Source of the DNA: Cocleimonas sp.
GTDB lineage: Bacteria > Pseudomonadota > Gammaproteobacteria > Thiotrichales > Thiotrichaceae
Assembly (NCBI GenBank): GCA_023145485.1
Contig: JAGLDT010000162.1
Coordinates: forward strand, 1-7,464
DNA: 7,464 bases
Reading direction: 5' to 3'
The notes under the pieces were generated by a model. The model was not told the origin of the DNA. It saw nothing but the letters and a program-made list of their open reading frames with translations, and made no database searches. The position numbers were made by a program, and so were the translations under genes. Shown here one piece after another: positions 1 through 6,400 of the stretch (positions within the stretch are counted from its first letter, which is position 1; the number at the start of each line of letters is the position of its first letter).

Positions 1-170
1 TTTGGATGAATACTCTGAATTGCTAAAGTAATAATTATCTACCAATACGATTTCATAATTGATATAGTTCTGTAGCTTAAAAAACAATCAATAATAAAAA
101 TAATCAATCGTTAGCTAAGTTAGACCTTTTTAAGGTACTAGTGGCTTAAATTCTTAAGACAACATCTTTT

Positions 171-198
171 TTGAAATTAATTCTCTTAGTTCTAGCAT
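171..198 (+). promoter_or_regulatory. Candidate sigma-70-like promoter for the fibre cassette
   Basis: TTGAAA at 171-176 (5 of 6 to the -35 consensus) and TAGCAT at 193-198 (4 of 6 to the -10 consensus) are separated by 16 bases. A start near 205 would leave a short leader before the GAGG ribosome site at 211-214. The -10 lies in a small tandem repeat, TTCTAGC at 190-196 and again at 198-204. The region is very A/T-rich, so chance matches are common. The whole 1-221 stretch has no supportable gene. It also holds an imperfect dyad at 121-140 and a CTTAA/TTAAG dyad at 145-158 that could be regulator sites. Confidence 0.35.
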
Positions 199-221
199 TC
201 TAGCGAAACCGAGGAAAAATT

Positions 222-848
222 ATGAAAATACAAACTCTCTCTCTAACCATTATAACAGCCTTATTTTCAAATGTTGCAATGGCAGAAGCATGGGATATTA
301 CTCAAACTGCAACCATTACAATAAATAGCACAACGATGCTTCAAAAAGGAGGCACTAATAACTCATTGCAAAGCATCAATGCTATTAATGATAGTGAAAT
401 TGATGTTTTGACTGATAGCAGGCAGAAAGTCACTCAAAGTACTGGAACAATGTCACTGCAACAGGAAGGAACAGTAAGTTCTTCAAGTCAAACAATGAAC
501 TATGCAAAAGCTAAATCAATAGCCAGTGGATTCACTCAAGACCTTACTGCAAAAGGAACAACGCTCAATCAAATGACATCAGGAGAACACGCTATCCAAG
601 GTGTTAACCTTATTGAGTCAACAACGGGTGGAATTGATGCAAAACAAACCATTACTGATACCGTTAGTTTTAAGATGATGCAAACTAATACAAATACGGC
701 ATTGCAAGTTGGTAATGGTGCTCTTTCTGGGACAAATACGACTAATAATAAAATTATACAAGATGCAACTGTTGCTAAGTTAGAGATGATTCAGGGCGGT
801 ACGAAGGAATCAGTGCAAGCATTAAACTATGTTGGCATTACAAAATAA
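222..848 (+). CDS. Secreted Gln/Asn-repeat protein, probable curlin-like fibre subunit (first paralogue)
   Basis: This 208-residue protein starts with a classical signal peptide: Lys2, a hydrophobic stretch, and likely cleavage after Ala-Met-Ala at 19-21. The mature part begins with W24 and is almost entirely five repeats of 33-44 residues. Each has three fixed glutamines and a closing Asn: Q28/Q41/Q50/N53, Q72/Q81/Q90/N93, Q106/Q117/Q126/N129, Q142/Q154/Q162/N165 and Q180/Q191/Q199/N202. Unit 1 contains Q-x-G-x-x-N at 41-46, as in curlin repeats. There are no cysteines and few charges. Such composition is typical of functional amyloids and beta-solenoid adhesins. The start is supported by GAGG seven bases upstream of the ATG. 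A related repeat protein and a CsgG-like pore gene downstream support export to the surface. Family knowledge (curli, HfaA/HfaD) suggests a fibre or anchor subunit, but this exact repeat is not one I can name. Secretion and repeat structure are seen directly; amyloid formation is inferred. Confidence 0.8.
   Translation: MKIQTLSLTIITALFSNVAMAEAWDITQTATITINSTTMLQKGGTNNSLQSINAINDSEIDVLTDSRQKVTQSTGTMSLQQEGTVSSSSQTMNYAKAKSIASGFTQDLTAKGTTLNQMTSGEHAIQGVNLIESTTGGIDAKQTITDTVSFKMMQTNTNTALQVGNGALSGTNTTNNKIIQDATVAKLEMIQGGTKESVQALNYVGITK
291..845 (+). repeat. Five protein-level repeats in the first fibre subunit
   Basis: Approximate units are residues 24-67, 68-101, 102-137, 138-175 and 176-208. The shared pattern is T-Q, 10-13 residues, then a hydrophobic residue, x, Q, 8-9 residues, Q-x-x-N followed by a hydrophobic or small residue. 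The repeats are conserved at protein level only at these rung positions. The DNA itself is not an obvious tandem repeat, so the array is old rather than a recent duplication. Confidence 0.8.
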
Positions 849-862
849 TAACCAATAAACAC

Positions 863-887
863 TGATTACCTTGCTCATTGGTAATCG
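863..887 (+). other. Intergenic hairpin after the first fibre subunit gene
   Basis: GATTACC (864-870) and GGTAATC (880-886) form a perfect 7-bp stem with a 9-base loop; an extra T-G pair at 863/887 is possible. It starts 15 bases after the stop codon. There is no T-run after it (a C-run follows), so it is not a classical intrinsic terminator. A processing, stabilising or attenuating role between a highly expressed subunit gene and its export genes is plausible but inferred. Confidence 0.5.
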
Positions 888-928
888 CCCCCCCCCTTAT
901 AAACAATGTTATACCTTAGGAGGGGGGG
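888..928 (+). repeat. C9 tract and G7 tract flanking a small hairpin
   Basis: Nine C (888-896) and seven G (922-928) can pair. Between them TATAA (898-902) and TTATA (909-913) form a further small stem. The G tract is preceded by TTAGG A (917-921), a strong ribosome-site-like sequence, but no start codon follows at a usable distance. The C tract could instead pair with GGGG at 952-955, the ribosome site of the next gene. Homopolymers of this length are prone to slippage, so length could vary between cells. The pairing is seen in the sequence; the regulatory effect is inferred. Confidence 0.55.
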
Positions 929-961
929 AGTTAATTTTAAACACTAGATAAGGGGAAATTA

Positions 962-1333
962 ATGTTTAAAGTATTCAAAAAAGGGGTTATTTACGCATTT
1001 TTGCTGTTAAATACCACTACTGCAATCGCAGGCGATCCATTTAAACCAAGTTATCCTAGCGTACCTTCGGATTATCAGGAGCTTCAGGTACAACGTTTGA
1101 TAGCTGATGCCGCGGTTAACTTTCCTGCTTATTATATTGATCAAACCAATGGCTATAAGGTAATAGCACCTAATGGTACAGAGTTTGTTGTTGATAATGT
1201 TGTAGAACCTAAATGTGCTTTTTATGGCACTTATATTGCGCCGAATAAGGATGGTTTTTTAAGCGTTAGTTCTGCACCTCAAATAACAAGTAATGTCTAT
1301 ATTGGTGAGGTGAATTTTGATAAGTGTCAATAA
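962..1333 (+). CDS. Small secreted protein of unknown function with two cysteines
   Basis: I do not recognise the family of this 123-residue protein. It has a clear signal peptide: Lys3, Lys6 and Lys7, a hydrophobic core, and likely cleavage after A-I-A at 21-23. The mature chain of about 100 residues begins G-D-P-F with several prolines and aromatics. A central N-G-Y-K-V-I-A-P-N-G-T segment (63-73) suggests a beta-hairpin. The only two cysteines, C85 and C122, would likely form a disulfide in the periplasm; C122 is next to last. It lacks the Gln/Asn repeats of its neighbours. AAGGGG at 950-955 sits six bases before the ATG. Its gene overlaps the CsgG-like gene by 17 bases, so the two are probably co-translated and functionally linked. 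Possible roles are a chaperone, a gating or nucleating factor (like CsgE or CsgF in role, not in visible sequence) or an HfaA-like minor subunit. None is demonstrated. Confidence 0.8.
   Translation: MFKVFKKGVIYAFLLLNTTTAIAGDPFKPSYPSVPSDYQELQVQRLIADAAVNFPAYYIDQTNGYKVIAPNGTEFVVDNVVEPKCAFYGTYIAPNKDGFLSVSSAPQITSNVYIGEVNFDKCQ
1307..1319 (+). promoter_or_regulatory. Ribosome binding site that supports a TTG start
   Basis: GAGG at 1307-1310, within a longer purine-rich GGTGAGGTG, lies six bases before TTG at 1317. No in-frame ATG or GTG exists between here and the lipobox, and the signal peptide needs the Arg-Lys-Lys-Lys segment encoded just downstream. This makes TTG 1317 the best start and places it inside the end of the preceding gene, which favours translational coupling. 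Confidence 0.7.
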
Positions 1334-2393
1334 TTTACTAGTACGAAAAAAGAAAGGGTTTTTTTTTAGCATTACTTTATTCAGCAGTTTGTTTTTATTA
1401 TCAGCTTGTTCTAGCAATGTGATGACAATTGCAAAAACATTAAGGGGAACGCCTTCTGTAACAGAAAGTAATATGACTGATGCGATTACTTGTATGGGGC
1501 AGGCGTTAAAAAAAGGGAGGTCTGATACTGCTTACATCCTTCTTGTAAGAAAAATTAATGATGGAACCGTGAAAGATAGTGTTTATCAAGACAGTCCGCT
1601 CTCAGATTCTGGTCGTATTCAAATGCAAAATGTATTGAGTGATCACCTTTATCCTCATGTTGGTTTAGTGATAGATACTTTTCCTTTGATGTTTGCTCAA
1701 ACGGGGAAAGAGGAAATAGGTTTGAATCGTTTTGGCTTACCCTCTCAACAGAATCAACAAGCCTTTATGCTGAATTATGCGCATATCATTCAAAATGCTC
1801 GACGTGCTAAAAATGCGCCTTTAGCAAAAAATATTGTGCCTTTAATTATCAATGGTTCTTTTACTCGTTTCGATACCGATAATATTGCTCAAAAAGGTTA
1901 TGGACAAAATATGGGGTCACGAACACGACGTTTGGCGGAGAATGAAACGGATAATATTTGGCGCAAAGCGAGTGGACAGGTTGACTTTGGTAGAACCTCA
2001 TCAGCTAAAGCACTTTCTTTGGTTATTAACTTAGTTGATCCACGTAATAATTTAGTGGTTTCCTCACAGTCGTTGGATCTAATTTTTTATCGTGAAAATA
2101 AAACATTCCGTTTACGTGTTGGTCTTGGAGAAGGGTATTACGGTATTTCTAAAAATGAAATTAGAGTGGAAGGTATTCACAGTGCACAAAAGGCATTAGT
2201 GGATGCTGCAGCTTTATGGTTACTCAATAAAGCCTATGGTGGTCAGAATGATTTTTCATCTTGTTTTAATAACGCCCACAAAAATATCACAATAACACCT
2301 AGTCAAGTTCAACCAAAAAAATCAGTTTCTGATAAGGAAATTGTTCAACGAGGAGAGATTGCAAAAAAAATGAACAGCAATGTGAGCAGGTGA
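1317..2393 (+). CDS. CsgG/HfaB-family outer-membrane secretion channel lipoprotein
   Basis: This 358-residue protein probably forms the outer-membrane pore that exports the neighbouring repeat proteins. It starts at TTG, has a basic N-region (R10-K13), a hydrophobic core and a lipobox L-S-A-C with lipidated C31. Ser at +2 agrees with outer-membrane sorting. By eye it follows CsgG order: a first strand and dipeptide N-D/D-E region (74-82); a constriction-loop-like Y90 Q D S P L S segment matching CsgG Y-P-A-S-N-F-S; an I-I-N-G-S strand (177-181) matching V-E-G-S; a strand and turn at 233-248; a membrane-hairpin-like segment 254-284 with F-R-L-R; and a closing helix 289-305. A tail of about 45 residues after 313 has no CsgG counterpart and ends basic. 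C59 and C316 might form a disulfide. CsgG-like identity is from remembered family sequence, not a search. HfaB is an alternative name within the same family. Confidence 0.8.
   Translation: MISVNNLLVRKKKGFFFSITLFSSLFLLSACSSNVMTIAKTLRGTPSVTESNMTDAITCMGQALKKGRSDTAYILLVRKINDGTVKDSVYQDSPLSDSGRIQMQNVLSDHLYPHVGLVIDTFPLMFAQTGKEEIGLNRFGLPSQQNQQAFMLNYAHIIQNARRAKNAPLAKNIVPLIINGSFTRFDTDNIAQKGYGQNMGSRTRRLAENETDNIWRKASGQVDFGRTSSAKALSLVINLVDPRNNLVVSSQSLDLIFYRENKTFRLRVGLGEGYYGISKNEIRVEGIHSAQKALVDAAALWLLNKAYGGQNDFSSCFNNAHKNITITPSQVQPKKSVSDKEIVQRGEIAKKMNSNVSR
1359..1367 (+). repeat. T9 homopolymer inside the pore gene's signal-peptide codons
   Basis: Nine T follow GGG and encode F15-F17 of the CsgG-like lipoprotein, ahead of the lipobox Cys at residue 31. 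An A6 run (1346-1351) lies just upstream. Gain or loss of one base would shift the frame before the lipobox and abolish the exported protein. The tract is therefore a candidate on/off slippage site; whether it varies cannot be seen from one sequence. Confidence 0.45.
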
Positions 2394-2456
2394 AAGCAAA
2401 AAAGTGCGATAAAACGTAAACAATAGTAAAGAACATCTTTAAATAGGAAATAATTC

Positions 2457-3161
2457 ATGGGATTACGTACTGCAATAATAGCGTCCATCAGTTTGCAAGT
2501 AAGCGCTGTGTTAGCAGATAGCTGGACGGTGACACAAGCTGTCAATATCAATGCTGATACAATATTAAGCCAAACAAATGTAGGTAATGGTTCTGTTCAA
2601 AGTAACAATATGATTAAGCTTGGTGCAGGGGACAACATTATGAATGCGAGTCAATCAATGCCTTCTAATGGAAAGAATATGCATTTATCTCAAAATGCAA
2701 CGAATGCTAGCCACCAAACCATTAATCGCATGACAGCAGAGCAAGTTAATAATGCGATTCAGAACGTTTATGGTGTAAACACGGCTTCTTTAACGCAGGA
2801 TGGTTTCAGCAATAATAATATTCAAGCATTAAATTTAGTGGTTGCCAGTGAGGTTAATGATTTGAATCAATCAGTTGTTGCAGATTTGATAATTTTTAAT
2901 GGCAATGGCTCAGGAAATATTCAAGCAGGTAATTATATCAAGGCTGATTTCACAAAGGCTACCCAAAATTTTTCTGCGGGTAAGGTTCTTTACAGTCAGT
3001 CAGGAACAAATAACATACAAGCTGGAAATGTTGCTTTGACCAATAACTCCGTTACACAAGGTAATGTTTCGCAGAATTTCATGGTGGGTAATGTGACAGC
3101 TAAATACTCTGAGATAGATGAAAAAGGTTCCATTAAAGCAGCTAATTACTATGCCGAGTAA
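2457..3161 (+). CDS. Secreted Gln/Asn-repeat protein, probable curlin-like fibre subunit (second paralogue)
   Basis: This 234-residue secreted protein is paralogous to the one at 222-848. A short signal peptide (Arg4, hydrophobic core, likely cleavage after V-L-A at 18-20) is followed by D-S-W-T-V-T-Q, matching the mature N-terminus of the first subunit. Six units of 32-39 residues follow, closing with Q-x-x-N at Q48/N51, Q87/N90, Q123/N126, Q156/N159 and Q188/N191, and with a degenerate K227/N230 at the end. Unit 3 has Q-D-G-F-S-N (114-119), the curlin-like Q-x-G-x-x-N. N-I-Q-A-G-N occurs twice (154-159 and 186-191). No cysteine is present. An in-frame stop at 2451 fixes the ATG as the first possible start, and AGGA at 2445-2448 precedes it by eight bases. 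It lies 63 bases after the pore gene, with no visible terminator between. It may be the major or minor fibre subunit, nucleator or surface adhesin, analogous to CsgA/CsgB or HfaD; which is unknown. Confidence 0.8.
   Translation: MGLRTAIIASISLQVSAVLADSWTVTQAVNINADTILSQTNVGNGSVQSNNMIKLGAGDNIMNASQSMPSNGKNMHLSQNATNASHQTINRMTAEQVNNAIQNVYGVNTASLTQDGFSNNNIQALNLVVASEVNDLNQSVVADLIIFNGNGSGNIQAGNYIKADFTKATQNFSAGKVLYSQSGTNNIQAGNVALTNNSVTQGNVSQNFMVGNVTAKYSEIDEKGSIKAANYYAE
2523..3158 (+). repeat. Six protein-level repeats in the second fibre subunit
   Basis: The closing Gln of each unit falls at residues 48, 87, 123, 156 and 188, then Lys at 227, giving spacings of 39, 36, 33, 32 and 39. The unit pattern matches that of the first subunit. 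In unit 4 the middle Gln is replaced by Asn (N148), and the last unit loses its closing Gln and carries acidic residues (E219, D221, E222). This resembles a capping repeat. Confidence 0.75.
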
Positions 3162-3177
3162 ATGTAAAGGCTACATT
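3161..3177 (+). other. Weak hairpin at the end of the fibre cassette
   Basis: AATGTA (3161-3166) and TACATT (3172-3177) form a perfect 6-bp stem with a 5-base loop that begins on the last base of the stop codon. It is A/T-rich and has no T-run, so it is at most a weak terminator or an mRNA 3'-end structure. An 8-base direct repeat, AAGGCTAC, occurs at 3167-3174 and 3185-3192. Confidence 0.3.
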
Positions 3178-3290
3178 ATGGAATAAGGCTACTTCAAGGA
3201 AATAAACGCGCAAATAGAAGCCACAGAGAAGGTAAGATTTATAAAATATAATTCGTAGGACTAGCCTAAACCAAAAAGATTGCTTCATCG

Positions 3291-3310
3291 TTGATTAGCA
3301 AGCTAATTAA
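3291..3310. promoter_or_regulatory. Dyad-symmetric sequence upstream of purL
   Basis: ATTAGC (3294-3299) and GCTAAT (3302-3307) are a perfect inverted repeat around AA. The symmetry extends to 3291-3310 with a single G-T mismatch-type pair. The short centre makes it look more like a protein-binding dyad than a terminator, and no T-run follows. It does not match the PurR box. The rest of the 3162-3428 gap shows no gene, only an isolated TATAAT at 3247-3252 without a good -35. Confidence 0.3.
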
Positions 3311-3390
3311 GCGCCTCGTAATGAGATGATCAATATTTAAAATGATATAGATGTCTCATAAAAATCAATACACATAACACCAAGATGAAC

Positions 3391-3396
3391 TATGAT
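3391..3396 (+). promoter_or_regulatory. Possible -10 element for purL
   Basis: TATGAT matches five of six bases of the -10 consensus and lies 38 bases before the purL ATG (start to start). The expected -35 window near 3368-3373 is poor. A start near 3403 would give a short leader with no recognisable Shine-Dalgarno sequence. The call is tentative in this A/T-rich gap. Confidence 0.25.
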
Positions 3397-3428
3397 ATTG
3401 CTTTCTTCCCTAATATCGACCTTACACT

Positions 3429-6400
3429 ATGATGATTCTTGCTGGAACCCGTGCTTTTTCTGATTTTAATAAAGATAAGCTATTGAAATCTCTACAATCT
3501 TCTCTCCCTCAAATCAAAGATGTTCATGCGTGCTATTGGCATTTTGTTAAAACGAATCAGACGCTATCAGATAATGAGCAACAACATTTAGAGGCGTTGC
3601 TTCATTATGGTGAGTCGAATAATGATATGCAGTCTGCGGGGGAGTTGTTTTTGGTGGTGCCGCGTACGGGGACTATTTCGCCATGGTCGAGTAAAGCAAC
3701 GGACATTTTGCATAATAGCAGCGTAATGTCAGTGGAGCGCGTTGAGCGTGGTATTGCTTATACTATTGAGTTTTCTGATGATAATTTGTCAGCGGATAAT
3801 CGTTTATTGATTCATAGTAAAATCCATGATCGGATGATGGAGCAGGTGCTGATGCATGGCGATCAGGCGGCTGCTTTATTTAGTGATGCTACACCCGCGC
3901 CGTTTAAATCAGTGGATATTTCTGAGGATGCCAGTGTCGCTTTGCAACAGGCAAATATTGAACTGGGATTAGCATTATCTGCGGATGAAATTGATTATCT
4001 GTCTGAAAATTATCAAACTTTAAAGCGCAATCCAACGGATGTTGAGTTAATGATGTTTGCTCAGGCAAATTCTGAGCATTGTCGTCATAAAATCTTTAAT
4101 GCGGATTGGGTGATTGATGGCAAGGCGAAAGAGCAAACCCTGTTTGGCATGATTCGCAATACCTATCATAAAGCACCCAAGGGTGTTTTATCGGCCTATA
4201 AAGATAATGCTTCGGTAGTTGAAGGCTCTCAAGCGACGCGTTTTTTTCCTAGCACTGATTCTCAGCAATACGCTTATCATGAAGAAAAAGTGCATATGTT
4301 GATGAAGGTGGAGACGCATAATCACCCAACCGCTATTTCTCCTTTCCCTGGTGCAGCAACGGGTTCGGGCGGTGAAATTCGTGACGAAGGCGCCACGGGT
4401 AATGGCTCTAAACCGAAAGCGGGTTTATGTGGATTTTCTGTTTCTAATCTTAAAATTCCTGATTATCAACAACCTTGGGAGCGTGAATTTGGTAAGCCGT
4501 CACGCATTGATACTGCCTTAAATATTATGCTGGAAGGCCCGATTGGTGCTGCTGCGTTTAATAATGAGTTTGGTCGCCCGAATCTAACGGGATATTTTCG
4601 AACTTACGAGGCAGAAGTGCCCTGTGCAAAAGGTACTGAATTACGCGGTTATCATAAGCCGATTATGTTGGCAGGTGGTGTGGGTAATATTCGTCCTGAT
4701 AATATTGAAAAGCAAGATTTACCTGAAGGTACAGCGATTATTGTTTTAGGTGGCCCTGCGATGCTGATCGGTTTAGGTGGTGGGGCTGCTTCTTCCATGA
4801 CCAGTGGAACCAGTGCTGAAAACCTTGATTTTGCTTCGGTACAACGTGGTAATCCAGAGATGCAACGTCGTTGCCAAGAGGTTATTGACCGTTGTGTTGC
4901 ATTGGGTGATCGTAGTCCGATTCTTTCTATTCATGATGTGGGGGCGGGTGGTATTTCGAATGCTATTCCTGAAATTATTAATGATGCAGGACGGGGTGGA
5001 AAAATTGAATTAAGAGCCGTACCTAATGATGAGCCCGGTATGGCTCCGATGGAAATCTGGAGTTGTGAAGCGCAAGAGCGTTATGTTTTAGCCATTGCTG
5101 CTGATCGTTTAGCGTCTTTTGAAGCCATTTGCCAGCGCGAGCGTGCGGTGTATGCAGTGGTCGGTGCTTCAACCAATGAGCAACAACTGATTGTTGCTGA
5201 TGCCCATTTTGAAAACGCCCCTGTTGATATTCCAATGGATGTTTTGCTAGGTAAGCCACCTAAAATGCTACGTGATGTGCATCATCAAACTTTCCATAAA
5301 CCCGAATTAGAGCTGGATGATATTCAGCTAGATGACGCGATTGAGCGTGTATTAAGTTTGCCAACGGTTGCGTCTAAATCCTTCTTAATTACGATTGGCG
5401 ACCGCAGTATTACAGGGATGGTTAATCGTGACCAGATGGTTGGCCCTTGGCAAGTGCCTGTGGCAGATGTTGCTGTCACCGCAGCCGATTATAAAGGCTA
5501 CAAAGGTGAAGCGATGGCAATTGGCGAGCGCACACCAATTGCTTTGGTTAACCCTGTTGCATCAGGTCGTATGGCAATAGCCGAAGCGATTACCAATATT
5601 GCTGCAGCTAAAATTGGCAAGATTTCTGATATTTCGATGTCAGCCAATTGGATGGCAGCCGCTGGACATGATGGCGAAGAAGCTGCTTTATTTGATACCG
5701 TGCAAGCGGTGGGTGAAGAATTGTGTCCACAGCTGGGGATTGTGATTCCTGTCGGTAAAGATTCGCTTTCAATGAAAACGGTGTGGCAAGAAAAGGGCGA
5801 AGATCGCGCCATGACAGCACCATTGTCTTTATTAATCACCGCTTTTGCTATTGTTGAAGATATTCGCAATACCCTCACGCCCCAGCTTCGCACCGATAAA
5901 GGCGATACGGATTTAATCCTCATTGATTTGGGCAAAGGCAAGAACCGTATGGCGGCATCGGCTTTAGCGCAGGTTTATTCACAGGTGGGGCATTCTGCGC
6001 CTGATTTGGATGATGCAGAGACACTGATTTCCTTCTTTAATGTGATTCAAGAGCTGAATCAAGATGATCAATTAATCGCTTACCATGATCGTTCTGATGG
6101 CGGTTTATTAGCAACCTTAGCTGAAATGTCGTTCGCAGGGCATACAGGAATCAGTATTCACTTAGATGACTTGGCTAAAACAGCGCTTGAAGCGTTATTT
6201 AGTGAGGAATTAGGCGCAGTAATTCAAGTGCATCATAGCGATACCGAAGATGTGCTGTCCGCCTTCCGTGAAAACGGTTTAGGCAAACATGCGCATGTTA
6301 TCGGCAAATTAAATGATACCGATGAGATTACTTTCAGCTGGGCTAAAGAAATCATTTATCAGCAACCCCGCACTGCATTACAAAAAATCTGGTCAGAAAC

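Noticed and set aside
2..31. Open frame at the left edge ending in TAA that could be the tail of an upstream gene (nine codons)
   Set aside because: It is too short to distinguish from chance and nothing else supports it.
863..928. Intergenic hairpins considered as an intrinsic terminator
   Set aside because: No T-run follows either stem; C or G runs follow instead.
161..2440. Shared AACATCTTT at 161-169 and 2432-2440 upstream of both subunit genes, considered as a common regulatory site
   Set aside because: It is a nine-base A/T-rich match at different distances from the two starts, so it is easily due to chance.
2345..2551. Minus-strand 68-aa reading frame with hydrophobic stretches, antisense to the junction of the pore and second subunit genes
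   Set aside because: It overlaps two well-supported genes, has no convincing ribosome site or family, and its hydrophobicity follows from the A/T-rich antisense strand.
3206..3220. ACGCGCAAAT considered as a PurR operator upstream of purL
   Set aside because: Only part of one half-site matches and the symmetric second half is absent.
5498..5941. Minus-strand 147-aa reading frame inside purL
   Set aside because: It is antisense to conserved purL coding sequence and its composition is what the complementary codons give; it is a shadow frame.
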